Assembly (NCBI RefSeq): GCF_902859805.1
Contig: NZ_CADIKC010000001.1
Coordinates: 1,054,001-1,118,000, forward strand
Origin: Paraburkholderia sediminicola
GTDB taxonomy: Bacteria > Pseudomonadota > Gammaproteobacteria > Burkholderiales > Burkholderiaceae
Reading direction: 5' to 3'
Length of the DNA: 64,000 nt
The number at the start of each line of letters is the position of its first letter. The stretch's first letter is position 1. This document shows positions 7,803 to 15,800 of the stretch, in pieces. The notes beneath the pieces are model-generated. The model was not told where the DNA came from, made no database searches, and saw only the letters and a list, made by a program, of their open reading frames with translations. A program made the translations under genes and the position numbers.

Positions 7803-9662
7803 TCAATGCAGGAAACCTGTCGAAATCCACGGCACCGCGGCGACGATAATCAACCCGACCATCAGCGCTGCGATGTAGCCAAGAATCGGCTTCATGCCTT
7901 CGTCGGGATGAATGCGGCTCACCGCGCAAGCCGAGTAATAGCCCACGCCGAATGGCGGTGCGAACAGGCCCACGCCCATTGAAAGAATCACCACCATCGC
8001 GTAGTGCACGTCGTGAATGCCCATCTGTCGCGCGATCGGGAACATGAGCGGGCCGAACAGCACGATCGCCGGAATGCCTTCGAGCACGCTGCCGAGAATC
8101 ACAAACACGCAGATGGAGGCAGCCATGAACATCGCCGCGCCGCCAGGCAGAGCGCCGAGCGTCTGTGCGAGCTGCCCGGAGAAGCCCGATTGCGTCAACG
8201 CCCAGGCCATGCTCGTCGCCGCGCCGATGATCAGCAAAATCGCGCCGGACAAAGTCGCGGTATCGATCAGCATCGGCTTGAGCCGCTTCCACTCGAAACG
8301 GCGATAGATCAGCAAGCCAGCCAGCACCGCATACGCAATGCCGATGGTCGAGACTTCAGTCGCGGTCGCAATACCTTCGACCACCGCGGCGCGGATCACG
8401 AACGGCAACGCAATCGCAGGAAACGCGATGACGAACTTGCGCAGAATCTCGACGCCCGTCGCACGCTTGACGCCGGACATGTCTTCGCGCCGATAACGCC
8501 ACTGCACCACGATGCACAAGGTGATCGCCAGCACGATGCCCGGCAGCATGCCGCCCGTGAAGAGCGCCGAGATCGACACGCCGGTCACGGAACCGAGCGT
8601 AATCAGCACGAGGCTCGGCGGAATCGTCTCGGTCTGCGCGCCGGTCGCGGCCAGCAGCGCGACCAGATCGCCCGGCTTCGCACCGCGCGCTTTCATCTCG
8701 GGAAACAACACGGGCGCAACTGCCGCCATGTCCGCGGCTTTCGAGCCCGAAATGCCCGACACCAGATACATCGCGCCGACCAGCACGTAGGACAGGCCGC
8801 CGCGCACGTGACCCAGCAAACTCGCGAGAAACGCGATCATCGCCGCGGCCATGCCGGTCATTTCGATCAACTGGCCGAGAAACACAAAGAGCGGCACCGA
8901 AAGCAGGATCAGATGCGACATGCCCTCGTCCATCCGGCCGACCACCACGGGCATCGGCGTATTTGTGGTGAGCGCAAGGTAGCCGAAGGTGGCGAGTCCA
9001 AACGAGAAGGCAATCGGCACACCGCTCAGCACACCGAGCGCGACCAGGCCGACAAAGAAGATCAGCAGGTTGATATTGCCGAGATCGCGCAGCAACGGGC
9101 CGAGTGCGATGAAGATGCCGGCCAGCGCGCCGACCGTTGCAATCGCGGCGAGCGTCAGGCGCCAGTTGCCCATACGGGCGAGCCTTACCACGGCCACCAG
9201 CAGCATCAGCGCCGAACCAACCGGCAGGGCAGCTGCGCGCCACGAGTTCGACAATTCGAGTGCCGGCGTAGTGATGAACGACTCGTCCTGCGCGAAGCTG
9301 ATCGCCGGACCGATCACCATCGCGAGGAACGCGATCGGCGCGGCAATCGCGACCACGTCGAGAAAGGCGCGCACACCTGGCGGCGCCATGCCGACCAGCG
9401 CCGTCATCCGCATATGCTCGCCGCGCCGCAAGGCGATCACGGCGCCTAGCATGGCGAGCCACAGGAACAGCATCGACGCGAGTTCATCGGACCACACAAG
9501 CGGTGCGTGCAACAGATAACGGCTCGTCACACCAGCCAGCAGCACGACGATTTCCGCGAGCACCAGCAACGCAGCGGGAATCTCCACCAGATGGCCGAGA
9601 GCGGAGTCGAGCGCACAGGCGAACCGATGCTGCCGCTCGTGCGAATAGGAGATCGAGATCAT
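7803..9662 (-). CDS. TRAP transporter permease, fused small (DctQ) and large (DctM) subunits
   Basis: The 619-residue product is very hydrophobic. Residues 1 to about 185 form the four-helix DctQ part (TSRYLLHAPLVWSDELASML, typical small-subunit signature). The rest is the DctM part, with FVFLGQLIEMTGMA, a stretch of GISGSKAADMAAVAPVL, then LAATGAQTETIPPSLVLI, and GVGLFAPPFGVGYY near the end. TRAP systems use the sodium gradient to import organic acids and related anions bound by a periplasmic protein. That protein is encoded just upstream (stop at 9667, four bases away). The Q-M fusion is a known natural variant. Confidence 0.92.
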   Translation of the reverse strand: MISISYSHERQHRFACALDSALGHLVEIPAALLVLAEIVVLLAGVTSRYLLHAPLVWSDELASMLFLWLAMLGAVIALRRGEHMRMTALVGMAPPGVRAFLDVVAIAAPIAFLAMVIGPAISFAQDESFITTPALELSNSWRAAALPVGSALMLLVAVVRLARMGNWRLTLAAIATVGALAGIFIALGPLLRDLGNINLLIFFVGLVALGVLSGVPIAFSFGLATFGYLALTTNTPMPVVVGRMDEGMSHLILLSVPLFVFLGQLIEMTGMAAAMIAFLASLLGHVRGGLSYVLVGAMYLVSGISGSKAADMAAVAPVLFPEMKARGAKPGDLVALLAATGAQTETIPPSLVLITLGSVTGVSISALFTGGMLPGIVLAITLCIVVQWRYRREDMSGVKRATGVEILRKFVIAFPAIALPFVIRAAVVEGIATATEVSTIGIAYAVLAGLLIYRRFEWKRLKPMLIDTATLSGAILLIIGAATSMAWALTQSGFSGQLAQTLGALPGGAAMFMAASICVFVILGSVLEGIPAIVLFGPLMFPIARQMGIHDVHYAMVVILSMGVGLFAPPFGVGYYSACAVSRIHPDEGMKPILGYIAALMVGLIIVAAVPWISTGFLH

Positions 9663-9666
9663 CGCA

Positions 9667-10710
9667 TTACCCCAGTTTTCCGACGGACTTCTCCATCAGT
9701 CCCCACGCCTCATCGCCGTACTTGGCTTTCCAGTCGTGATAGAAGCTCGTCTTGGCCAGCGCGCCGCGGAAAGCGTCCCGGTCAACGTCGATAAAAGTAA
9801 TGCCCTTCTTTTTCAGGTCGTCTCGCAGCGAGAGGCTGAGTCTGGCGATATCCGCGCGTTGCAGCATCGCGGCGCTTTCGAATTCACGCGTGACGATCGC
9901 GCGGATGTCTGCAGGCAGACGCTCCCACGCGGCGCGATTGCCGAGAATCCAGTAACCGTCCCACACATGCGACGTGAGGCTGATGTACTTCTGCACTTCA
10001 TAGAGCTTGGCCGTCGCGATGATCGGCAGCGGGTTTTCCTGACCTTCCACCACACCGGTTTGCAAGGCCGAATACAGTTCGTTGAAATTGATCGGCGCGG
10101 GGCCGGCGTCGAGCGCCTTGAACAACGAGGTCAGCATCGGCGCTTGTGGCACGCGAATCTTGAAGCCTTTCAGATCGGCCGGTGCATGCAACGCTTTGGT
10201 GGAGGAGCTGATCTGCCGGAAGCCGTTGTCCCACACCTTGCTCACCGAGACGAGGCCAGACTTGCCGATCTGCGCACGGATGTAGTTGCCGAGATCACCG
10301 TCCATCGCCTTCCAGACCGCGTCGTAGTCCTTGAACGCGAAGCCGGTATTGACGATGCCCGCGGAGGGCGTCAACGTCGCCAGAATCGACGACGCCTGGT
10401 TGAAGAACTCGACGCCGCCATTGCGCACCTGCGACAGCAGATCGGTATCGGAGCCGAGCTGATTCTGTGGAAAGAGTTTGATGTCGAGGCGGCCCTTGGT
10501 CGCTTCGCGAATGCGATTGATCGCCTCCTGCGCGCGGATATTGACCGGATGTGTCGGGTCCTGGCCGGTGGCGAGCTTGTACGAAAACTCGGGGGCCGCC
10601 ATCGCGCTTCGCGAGATGCTCCATAACGGCGCGGCGGCGGATAAGGTCGCACCGGCCTTCAGAAAAGTGCGGCGGCTAATGCCCTGCGGGGCGTTCGAAC
10701 GGGTTGTCAT
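9667..10710 (-). CDS. TRAP transporter solute-binding protein, DctP family, Tat-type signal
   Basis: The 347-residue product has a twin-arginine leader (ISRRTFLKAGATLSAAAPL, cleavage probably after SRSAMAA). A DctP fold follows, with LATGQDPTHPVNIRAQEAIN, LFPQNQLGSDTDLLSQVRNG and DLKGFKIRVPQAPM. The conserved segment NELYSALQTGVVEGQENPL is also present, and the Arg in KIRVP is the residue that usually clamps a carboxylate. The start at 10710 has GGAGG upstream; a start at 10725 would overlap that site. It delivers substrate to the fused permease next to it. The cargo is probably a sugar acid or polyhydroxy acid, judging from the neighbours only. Confidence 0.92.
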   Translation of the reverse strand: MTTRSNAPQGISRRTFLKAGATLSAAAPLWSISRSAMAAPEFSYKLATGQDPTHPVNIRAQEAINRIREATKGRLDIKLFPQNQLGSDTDLLSQVRNGGVEFFNQASSILATLTPSAGIVNTGFAFKDYDAVWKAMDGDLGNYIRAQIGKSGLVSVSKVWDNGFRQISSSTKALHAPADLKGFKIRVPQAPMLTSLFKALDAGPAPINFNELYSALQTGVVEGQENPLPIIATAKLYEVQKYISLTSHVWDGYWILGNRAAWERLPADIRAIVTREFESAAMLQRADIARLSLSLRDDLKKKGITFIDVDRDAFRGALAKTSFYHDWKAKYGDEAWGLMEKSVGKLG

Positions 10711-10868
10711 GGTGTCTTCCTCCAATGCTGGATCGCGCGTCGTTATGGTTTTGGAATCTGAACCGCGGCGGCTGCACGTGTTGCTCGCCGCGATCGTCTG
10801 TTCTCTACTACGTGGTCCCCATCGCCGCCGCCGGCCCCCCGCCTGACGGCCCGTCCTGCCGTCAGGCG

Positions 10869-11633
10869 TCAGCCGTGAATCAGCATGCCACCGTTCACAT
10901 CGATCACCGCGCCGGTGATATACGACGACAGGCTCGACGCGAGGAACAGGAAGGCGCCGGCCACATCGTCGGGTACGCCCAGGCGATTAAGCGGAATGCC
11001 CGCGAGAATTTCGCCGCGCTTGTCGTCGCTGATCTTGCCCGCGTTGATGTCGGTCTGAATCAAGCCCGGCGTCACGCAGTTCACGCGGATGCCGTCGTTG
11101 CCGAGTTCGCGCGCCATCGCTTTGGCGAGTCCCAGCACGCCGGCCTTCGCCGCCGAGTAATGCGGGCCGCCGAGAATGCCGCCGCCACGCTGTGCCGATA
11201 CCGAAGACATACAACCTATCGAGCCGCTTTTCTGCTTCTTCATCTGCGGCACAACCGCTTGCGACAGATACAACACGCCGCGCAGATTGACGTCGAGAAT
11301 ACGGTCCCAACCTTCCGGGTCGATTTCGAGCAGTTTGGCCGCCTGGGTAATGCCTGCGTTGTTGATCAGGATATCGATCGAACCAAAATCGGCGACGGTG
11401 CGTTCGACAGCGGCCTGGCAGGCGCCACGGTCGGTCACATTGCATACATAGCCGCGATGTTCGGGCCCAATCGACGCAGCGGCTTCGACCGCGGCATTTT
11501 CGTCGAGATCGAAAATGGCGATGCGTGCGCCGTGCGCCGCGAACATGCGGGCGGTCGCCATACCGATGCCGCGCGGCGACGCGCCGCCGGAAATGACGGC
11601 GACCTTGCCGTCGAGTAGACGTGACTCTGACAT
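10869..11633 (-). CDS. Short-chain dehydrogenase/reductase
   Basis: The 254-residue product is a classical SDR. The cofactor loop reads SGGASPRGIGMATA, the adenine-ring Asp is in FDLDENAA, NNAG follows, and the catalytic Tyr and Lys are in HYSAAKAG. The end contains VDVNGGMLIHG. The Asp after strand two suggests NAD over NADP. AGGAG precedes the start. It sits between the split transketolase (gap 96) and the TRAP binding protein (gap 158). It most likely oxidises a hydroxyl of the imported substrate to a ketone, which a transketolase could then cleave; that is inference. Confidence 0.88.
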   Translation of the reverse strand: MSESRLLDGKVAVISGGASPRGIGMATARMFAAHGARIAIFDLDENAAVEAAASIGPEHRGYVCNVTDRGACQAAVERTVADFGSIDILINNAGITQAAKLLEIDPEGWDRILDVNLRGVLYLSQAVVPQMKKQKSGSIGCMSSVSAQRGGGILGGPHYSAAKAGVLGLAKAMARELGNDGIRVNCVTPGLIQTDINAGKISDDKRGEILAGIPLNRLGVPDDVAGAFLFLASSLSSYITGAVIDVNGGMLIHG

Positions 11634-11729
11634 GATGCGGATCTCCTGAATATGAAGCTTATGGTTTGCTGAATTGTTTGCTATCGGTAAGTGCGCGTAT
11701 GTGCGGCACTTACCCGCCTTGATGAACCT

Positions 11730-12728
11730 TTACCGCAGCCAGCCTTTGATCGTGTCGCACATCGCCTCGGTGGAAATGCCGTAACGGTCATGCAAGGTCG
11801 GCAGCGCGCCCGCGTCGAGAAACGCATCGGGCAGGCCGATCTGGCGGAACGGCGGCGTGACGCCATTGGTCAGCAGCACCGCCGCCACCGCTTCGCCCAG
11901 GCCGCCGATCACCGTGTGGTTCTCCGCCACCACGACAAGGCGGCCGGAACGGCGCGCTTCGCGCAGCAGCGTGGCGGTGTCGAGCGGCTTGATGGTCGGC
12001 ACGTGCAGCACGCCCACGTCGACGCGATCGGCGGCCAGCGCCTTCGCTGTTTCCAGCGCACGCATCGTCATGATCCCGGACGAGATGATCAGCACCTCGG
12101 CGCCGTCGCGCAGCAGCTTCGCTTTGCCGAGTTCGAACTGGTAGTCGTATTCGTCGAGCACGACCGGCACGTTGCCGCGCAACAGCCGCGCATAGACGGG
12201 CCCGCGATGGTCGGCGATGGCCGGCACCATCTGCTCGATTTCGATGGCGTCGCATGGGTCGATCACCGTGAGGTTCGGCATCGCGCGGAACAGCGCGAGG
12301 TCTTCCGCCGCCTGGTGGCTCGGGCCGTAGCCGGTCGTGAGACCCGGCAAGGCGCAGACGATCTTGACGTCGAGGTTGTCCTCGGCAATCGCCTGATGGA
12401 TGAAGTCATAAGCACGGCGTGCGGCGAACACGGCGTAGGTGGTGACGAACGGCTGCGCGCCTTCGTGCGCCATGCCGGCCGCGGCGCCCATCAGCAGTTG
12501 CTCGGCCATGCCCATCTGGTAATAGCGCTGCGGGTATTCCTTCGCGAACAGATGCAGGTCCGTGTACTTGCCGAGATCGGCGGTCATGCCGACCACTTCG
12601 GGCCGGTTGCGCGCGAGTTCGACCAGCGCGTGGCCGAACGGGGCCGAGCGGGTGATCTGCCCTTCACCGGCAATCGAGGCGATCATCGCCGACGTTTTCA
12701 AACGCGGTTTCGGTACGGCGGCGCTCAT
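11730..12728 (-). CDS. Transketolase C-terminal subunit (pyrimidine and C-terminal domains)
   Basis: The 332-residue product covers the second half of a transketolase. It has VGMTADLGKYTDLHLFAKEY, MGMAEQLLMGAAAGMA (pyrimidine-binding Glu region), LTTGYGPSHQAAEDLALFRA and VIDPCDAIE. The C-terminal domain shows VVVAENHTVIGGLGEAVA. Its ATG overlaps the stop of the N-terminal subunit as ATGA, so the two halves are translationally coupled and made in equal amounts. Split transketolases of this kind occur in specialised sugar and sulfosugar or apiose pathways as well as in archaea and Firmicutes. The specific substrate cannot be read from sequence. Confidence 0.92.
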   Translation of the reverse strand: MSAAVPKPRLKTSAMIASIAGEGQITRSAPFGHALVELARNRPEVVGMTADLGKYTDLHLFAKEYPQRYYQMGMAEQLLMGAAAGMAHEGAQPFVTTYAVFAARRAYDFIHQAIAEDNLDVKIVCALPGLTTGYGPSHQAAEDLALFRAMPNLTVIDPCDAIEIEQMVPAIADHRGPVYARLLRGNVPVVLDEYDYQFELGKAKLLRDGAEVLIISSGIMTMRALETAKALAADRVDVGVLHVPTIKPLDTATLLREARRSGRLVVVAENHTVIGGLGEAVAAVLLTNGVTPPFRQIGLPDAFLDAGALPTLHDRYGISTEAMCDTIKGWLR

Positions 12729-13570
12729 ACGGTTCTCCCGGCTTCCAGCGCCTGCAGCGCGAGCTGCCACTCGTGCGCATCGACGCGGATAAAGTGATTT
12801 TTCTCGCGCGCCTCGAGGAACGGCACGCCACACCCCATGCGCGTATCGCAGACGATGATTCGCGGTTGCGCTTCCGGATGCGCGTGTGCCGCGTCGAACG
12901 CGGCGACGACGGCGGCGAGATCGTTGCCGTCCACGCGTTGCACGAACCAGCCGAACGCCTGCAGTTTGTCGGCCAGCGGCTCGAACGCCATGACGCTCGA
13001 CGACGGGCCGTCGGCCTGCTGATTGTTGACGTCGACCATCGCGATCAGGTTGTCGAGTTTCCAGTGGGCCGCGGACATCAGCCCTTCCCAGATCGCGCCT
13101 TCATCGAGTTCGCCGTCGGAGAACAGCGTGTAGACGCGGGCATCCGAGCCTTTGCGCTTCAGCCCCAGACAGCGGCCCACCGCGATCGTCAACCCCTGTC
13201 CGAGCGAGCCGCCGGACATCTCCATGCCGGGCGTATAGCTCGCCATCCCGGACATCGGCAGACGGCTGTCGTCGCTGCCGTAGGTTTCCAGTTCTTCGTC
13301 GGCGATGATGCGGGCCTCGATCAGCGCGGCGTACAGCGCGATGGCGTAGTGACCGTTCGATAGCAGAAAGCGGTCGCGGCCTTCCCATTCGGGGTCGTCG
13401 GCGCGAAAGCGCATGGCGCGGAAATAGGCGACGGCGAGGACATCGGCGATATCGAGCGCCTGGCCGATATAACCCTGCCCCTGTACTTCGCCCATGCGCA
13501 GCGCGTTGCGGCGAATCTGATAGGCGTGCTCCGCGAGTTGGGCGTACGGCGCGGTTTCGCTAGTGGTCAC
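12725..13570 (-). CDS. Transketolase N-terminal subunit (TPP pyrophosphate domain)
   Basis: The 281-residue product has GQGYIGQALDIADVLAVAYF, RDRFLLSNGHYAIALYAAL, GSLGQGLTIAVGRCLGLK and the TPP/metal motif SDGELDEGAIWEG through VDVNNQQADG. The start is GTG at 13570 with AAGGAG seven bases upstream. It is the first gene of the minus-strand cluster and lies 99 bases from the divergent LysR gene, which is the obvious regulator. It must pair with the next product for activity. Confidence 0.92.
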   Translation of the reverse strand: MTTSETAPYAQLAEHAYQIRRNALRMGEVQGQGYIGQALDIADVLAVAYFRAMRFRADDPEWEGRDRFLLSNGHYAIALYAALIEARIIADEELETYGSDDSRLPMSGMASYTPGMEMSGGSLGQGLTIAVGRCLGLKRKGSDARVYTLFSDGELDEGAIWEGLMSAAHWKLDNLIAMVDVNNQQADGPSSSVMAFEPLADKLQAFGWFVQRVDGNDLAAVVAAFDAAHAHPEAQPRIIVCDTRMGCGVPFLEAREKNHFIRVDAHEWQLALQALEAGRTV

Positions 13571-13669
13571 TGTTTGTCTCCTTGAGGATCGCTTCGCAGG
13601 GGCCGCTGTGATGCCGATCCCAGTGACTCAAGCGTAATCTCGCGCTCACACGCGCTCAAACGAATTAAG

Positions 13670-14599
13670 ATGGGTCAATGGATGAATTCAATTCACCTTG
13701 ATGCTGCCATGCACAATCGCGTCACCTTCAAGTCGATACAGGCATTCGAGGCCGCTGCGCGGCTCTCGTCGTTTGCGCTCGCAGCAGACGAACTGTTTGT
13801 CACGCCCTCGGCCGTCAGCCATCAAATCAAGCTGCTGGAAGAGCAATTGAGCATTCGTCTGTTTCATCGGCTGCACCGAACGGTGATCCTGACGGACTAT
13901 GGGCGGCAATACGCTGAGGAAATCACCGCGGCGTTCGCGCGAATCGATTCGGCCACCCGCGAGATTGGGCGCGCCGCCAAGAGCGACATCCTCACGATCC
14001 ATTGCACGCCCAGTTTTGCGACTCAATGGCTGATGCCGCGCATTGCGCGTTTCAGTGCGGCACATCCGGATATCGACGTGCGCCTGAATGCTTCTTCAGA
14101 GGCGGTGGATCTGATCTCGGAAGCCGTGGATATCGACATCCGCTACGGTCCGAGAAAACTGCAGCCGGCCGGTACCATGGTGCTCGAGCTGCCGCCCGAG
14201 ACAATCGTCCCGCTGTGCTCGCCCGCGCTGATGGCTGGAGAACATCCGCTGCGCAGCGTCGCGGATTTACCGCACCATGCGTTGATTCATAGCGAGGGGT
14301 GTCTGGTCGGATGGAGAGACTGGATGCGCCTATATCGCAAGACGCGACTCGATATCGGACGCGGTCCGCGTTTCGATCGCTCGTTCATGGCGATCAGCGC
14401 GGCGGTGGACGGCCTGGGTGTCTGCCTCGAAAGCCTGCTTCTGGCGCAGCGCGAACTGGAAACGGGACGACTCGTAGCGCCCTTCGGTCTGGAAGGACTT
14501 CCAGTCAATGGCTATACGCTGAACCTGCTGAAATCTCGCGCCGAATTGCCGAAGCTGCATAGCTTCCAGGATTGGCTGTTTGCCGAACTTGAGAAGTGA
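13670..14599 (+). CDS. LysR-family regulator (GcvA-like), likely controls the transketolase/TRAP cluster
   Basis: The product is up to 309 residues with an N-terminal winged helix: FKSIQAFEAAARLSSFALAA, then ELFVTPSAVSHQIKLLEEQL. A periplasmic-binding-like effector domain follows, with LTIHCTPSFATQWLMPRI and VDIDIRYG, the typical GcvA-subgroup wording. It is transcribed away from the split transketolase gene across a 99-base gap, the usual LysR arrangement for autoregulation and target control. Start codons at 13670, 13682 and 13709 are all possible; none has a strong ribosome site. The effector is unknown. Confidence 0.88.
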   Translation: MGQWMNSIHLDAAMHNRVTFKSIQAFEAAARLSSFALAADELFVTPSAVSHQIKLLEEQLSIRLFHRLHRTVILTDYGRQYAEEITAAFARIDSATREIGRAAKSDILTIHCTPSFATQWLMPRIARFSAAHPDIDVRLNASSEAVDLISEAVDIDIRYGPRKLQPAGTMVLELPPETIVPLCSPALMAGEHPLRSVADLPHHALIHSEGCLVGWRDWMRLYRKTRLDIGRGPRFDRSFMAISAAVDGLGVCLESLLLAQRELETGRLVAPFGLEGLPVNGYTLNLLKSRAELPKLHSFQDWLFAELEK

Positions 14600-14664
14600 T
14601 GCGTGTGCGGCACTGATCCGGTCATGCGCAATGCGCTGCCGGTGACAGTGCCGACTACGAGCTT

Positions 14665-14976
14665 TTAAGATTTGCCTTTGAGGGTGAACGGCGCAAGCAG
14701 TGACCGTACGTCGACCTGCTGCCCCTGGAGCAGAAGCAGCCTTGCGTGAAGCACCGTGTTCTCGAGAACAAGCTTGGCGGTGCTCAGCAGATACAACGCG
14801 TGGATATCGGAGATCGACATGTTGCCTGCTTCGACCTGGTGGTGACGCTCGACAAGTGAACTCATGACGAGCCGCCTGAGTTCCTGTTCTCCAAATGGAA
14901 GGTCCGCGTAGTCGATCGGGTCGTCGGCTTCTACTTCCCGCAGCAGTTCCACCAGCGTTTCAGTGCTCACGTCCAT
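14665..14976 (-). CDS. Small hypothetical protein (103 aa)
   Basis: The product is acidic at the N-terminus (STETLVELLREVEADDPIDY) and predicted largely helical. There is no signal peptide or membrane segment. GGAG lies upstream of the ATG at 14976. It ends with LLAPFTLKGKS. I do not recognise a family. It is convergent with the LysR gene and divergent from the ParB-like gene, so it appears to be a single-gene unit. Confidence 0.6.
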   Translation of the reverse strand: MDVSTETLVELLREVEADDPIDYADLPFGEQELRRLVMSSLVERHHQVEAGNMSISDIHALYLLSTAKLVLENTVLHARLLLLQGQQVDVRSLLAPFTLKGKS

Positions 14977-15110
14977 GTGCAGGCTCCACGTTGTCGTTCA
15001 AGACCAGCATAGCCAAACAGAGTCACCAGCACTGACAGCCTACCGTTTCTATTCAAGGGAGTCCAGCGTGAGCAGCGCAGTAGAATGCTTCGGATACGGA
15101 GGGGTACGCC

Positions 15111-15716
15111 ATGGCAAGAATCACGAGTGTCGGCATTGAACAACTGCGCCCGCTGCAGGCAACAGTCGGCATGCTGGAAGTCGATGCAAAACGAAAGCGC
15201 CTGCTGGCCATGGATGCAAAGTCTTTGAAAGACTTTCTAAAGAGCGCACCGATTCCCACCGTCATCGGCAAACGTGACAGGCACTACGTCATCGACCACC
15301 ACCACCTCGCGCGTGCGCTGTGGGATGGCGGCATCACCAAGGCGTTCGCCGAAGTTGTAGCTGACCTGTCGCGGCTGCCGAACGCGAAGTTCTGGGACAC
15401 CGTGATTGAAAGGCGCTGGGTGCATCCCTACGATGAGCGCGGCATTCTGCGAGCCATTTCCTCGATCCCCGATGAGGTTTCCGGCCTCACTGACGACCCG
15501 TACCGCAGCCTCGCCGCGTTCGTGCGTGACGCGGGCGGCTATCTGAAGACACCGGAACCCTTCGCCGAATTTCAGTGGGCGGACTTTTATCGAACACGCA
15601 TGCCGATCTGGACGAGCGAGTCGCAGTTCAAGGCGGCTGTGGAGCAGGCTGTCCACCTTGCGTGGAGTCCCGACGCCCGGACACTGCCGGGCTTCAAGTC
15701 CCGTCGCGTGAAATAG
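15111..15716 (+). CDS. ParB-like nuclease-domain protein (ParBc_2 type)
   Basis: The 201-residue product resembles the putative ParB-like nuclease family. It has IEQLRPLQATVGMLEVDAKR, then FLKSAPIPTVIGKRDRHYVI, and DHHHLARALWDGG (a sulfiredoxin/ParB-like DxHH motif). The segment HPYDERGILRAISSIPDEV follows. The second half is family specific rather than a ParB DNA-binding domain, so a chromosome-partition role is unlikely. GGAGG precedes the ATG. It is a stand-alone gene, and nothing adjacent indicates a plasmid or phage. Confidence 0.75.
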   Translation: MARITSVGIEQLRPLQATVGMLEVDAKRKRLLAMDAKSLKDFLKSAPIPTVIGKRDRHYVIDHHHLARALWDGGITKAFAEVVADLSRLPNAKFWDTVIERRWVHPYDERGILRAISSIPDEVSGLTDDPYRSLAAFVRDAGGYLKTPEPFAEFQWADFYRTRMPIWTSESQFKAAVEQAVHLAWSPDARTLPGFKSRRVK

Positions 15717-15745
15717 CGTCCGGATAGTCCCGGTAAAGAAAAACG

Positions 15746-15784
15746 GTTCGACGCCCCGGCAAGTCAGTTGCCGGAGCGTCGAAC
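15746..15784 (-). terminator. Rho-independent terminator for the phosphatase gene
   Basis: A long inverted repeat (GTTCGACGC and CCGGCAA arms, loop GTCAG, one mismatched base) is followed on the minus strand by GTTTTTCTTT. It lies 16 bases beyond the stop of the minus-strand phosphatase gene. It also lies just past the end of the ParB-like gene, so it may act in both directions, though only the minus side has a T-tract. Confidence 0.85.
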
Positions 15785-15800
15785 CGCAGCGAAGCGCAAC

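Noticed and set aside
8004..9449. 481-codon plus-strand frame opposite the TRAP permease gene
   Set aside because: Arg/His/Gln-rich shadow of the GC-rich membrane-protein gene; no family resemblance.
4628..13570. Assigning the transketolase cluster to sulfoquinovose or apiose degradation
   Set aside because: The isomerases, kinases and sulfur-specific genes of those routes are missing here.
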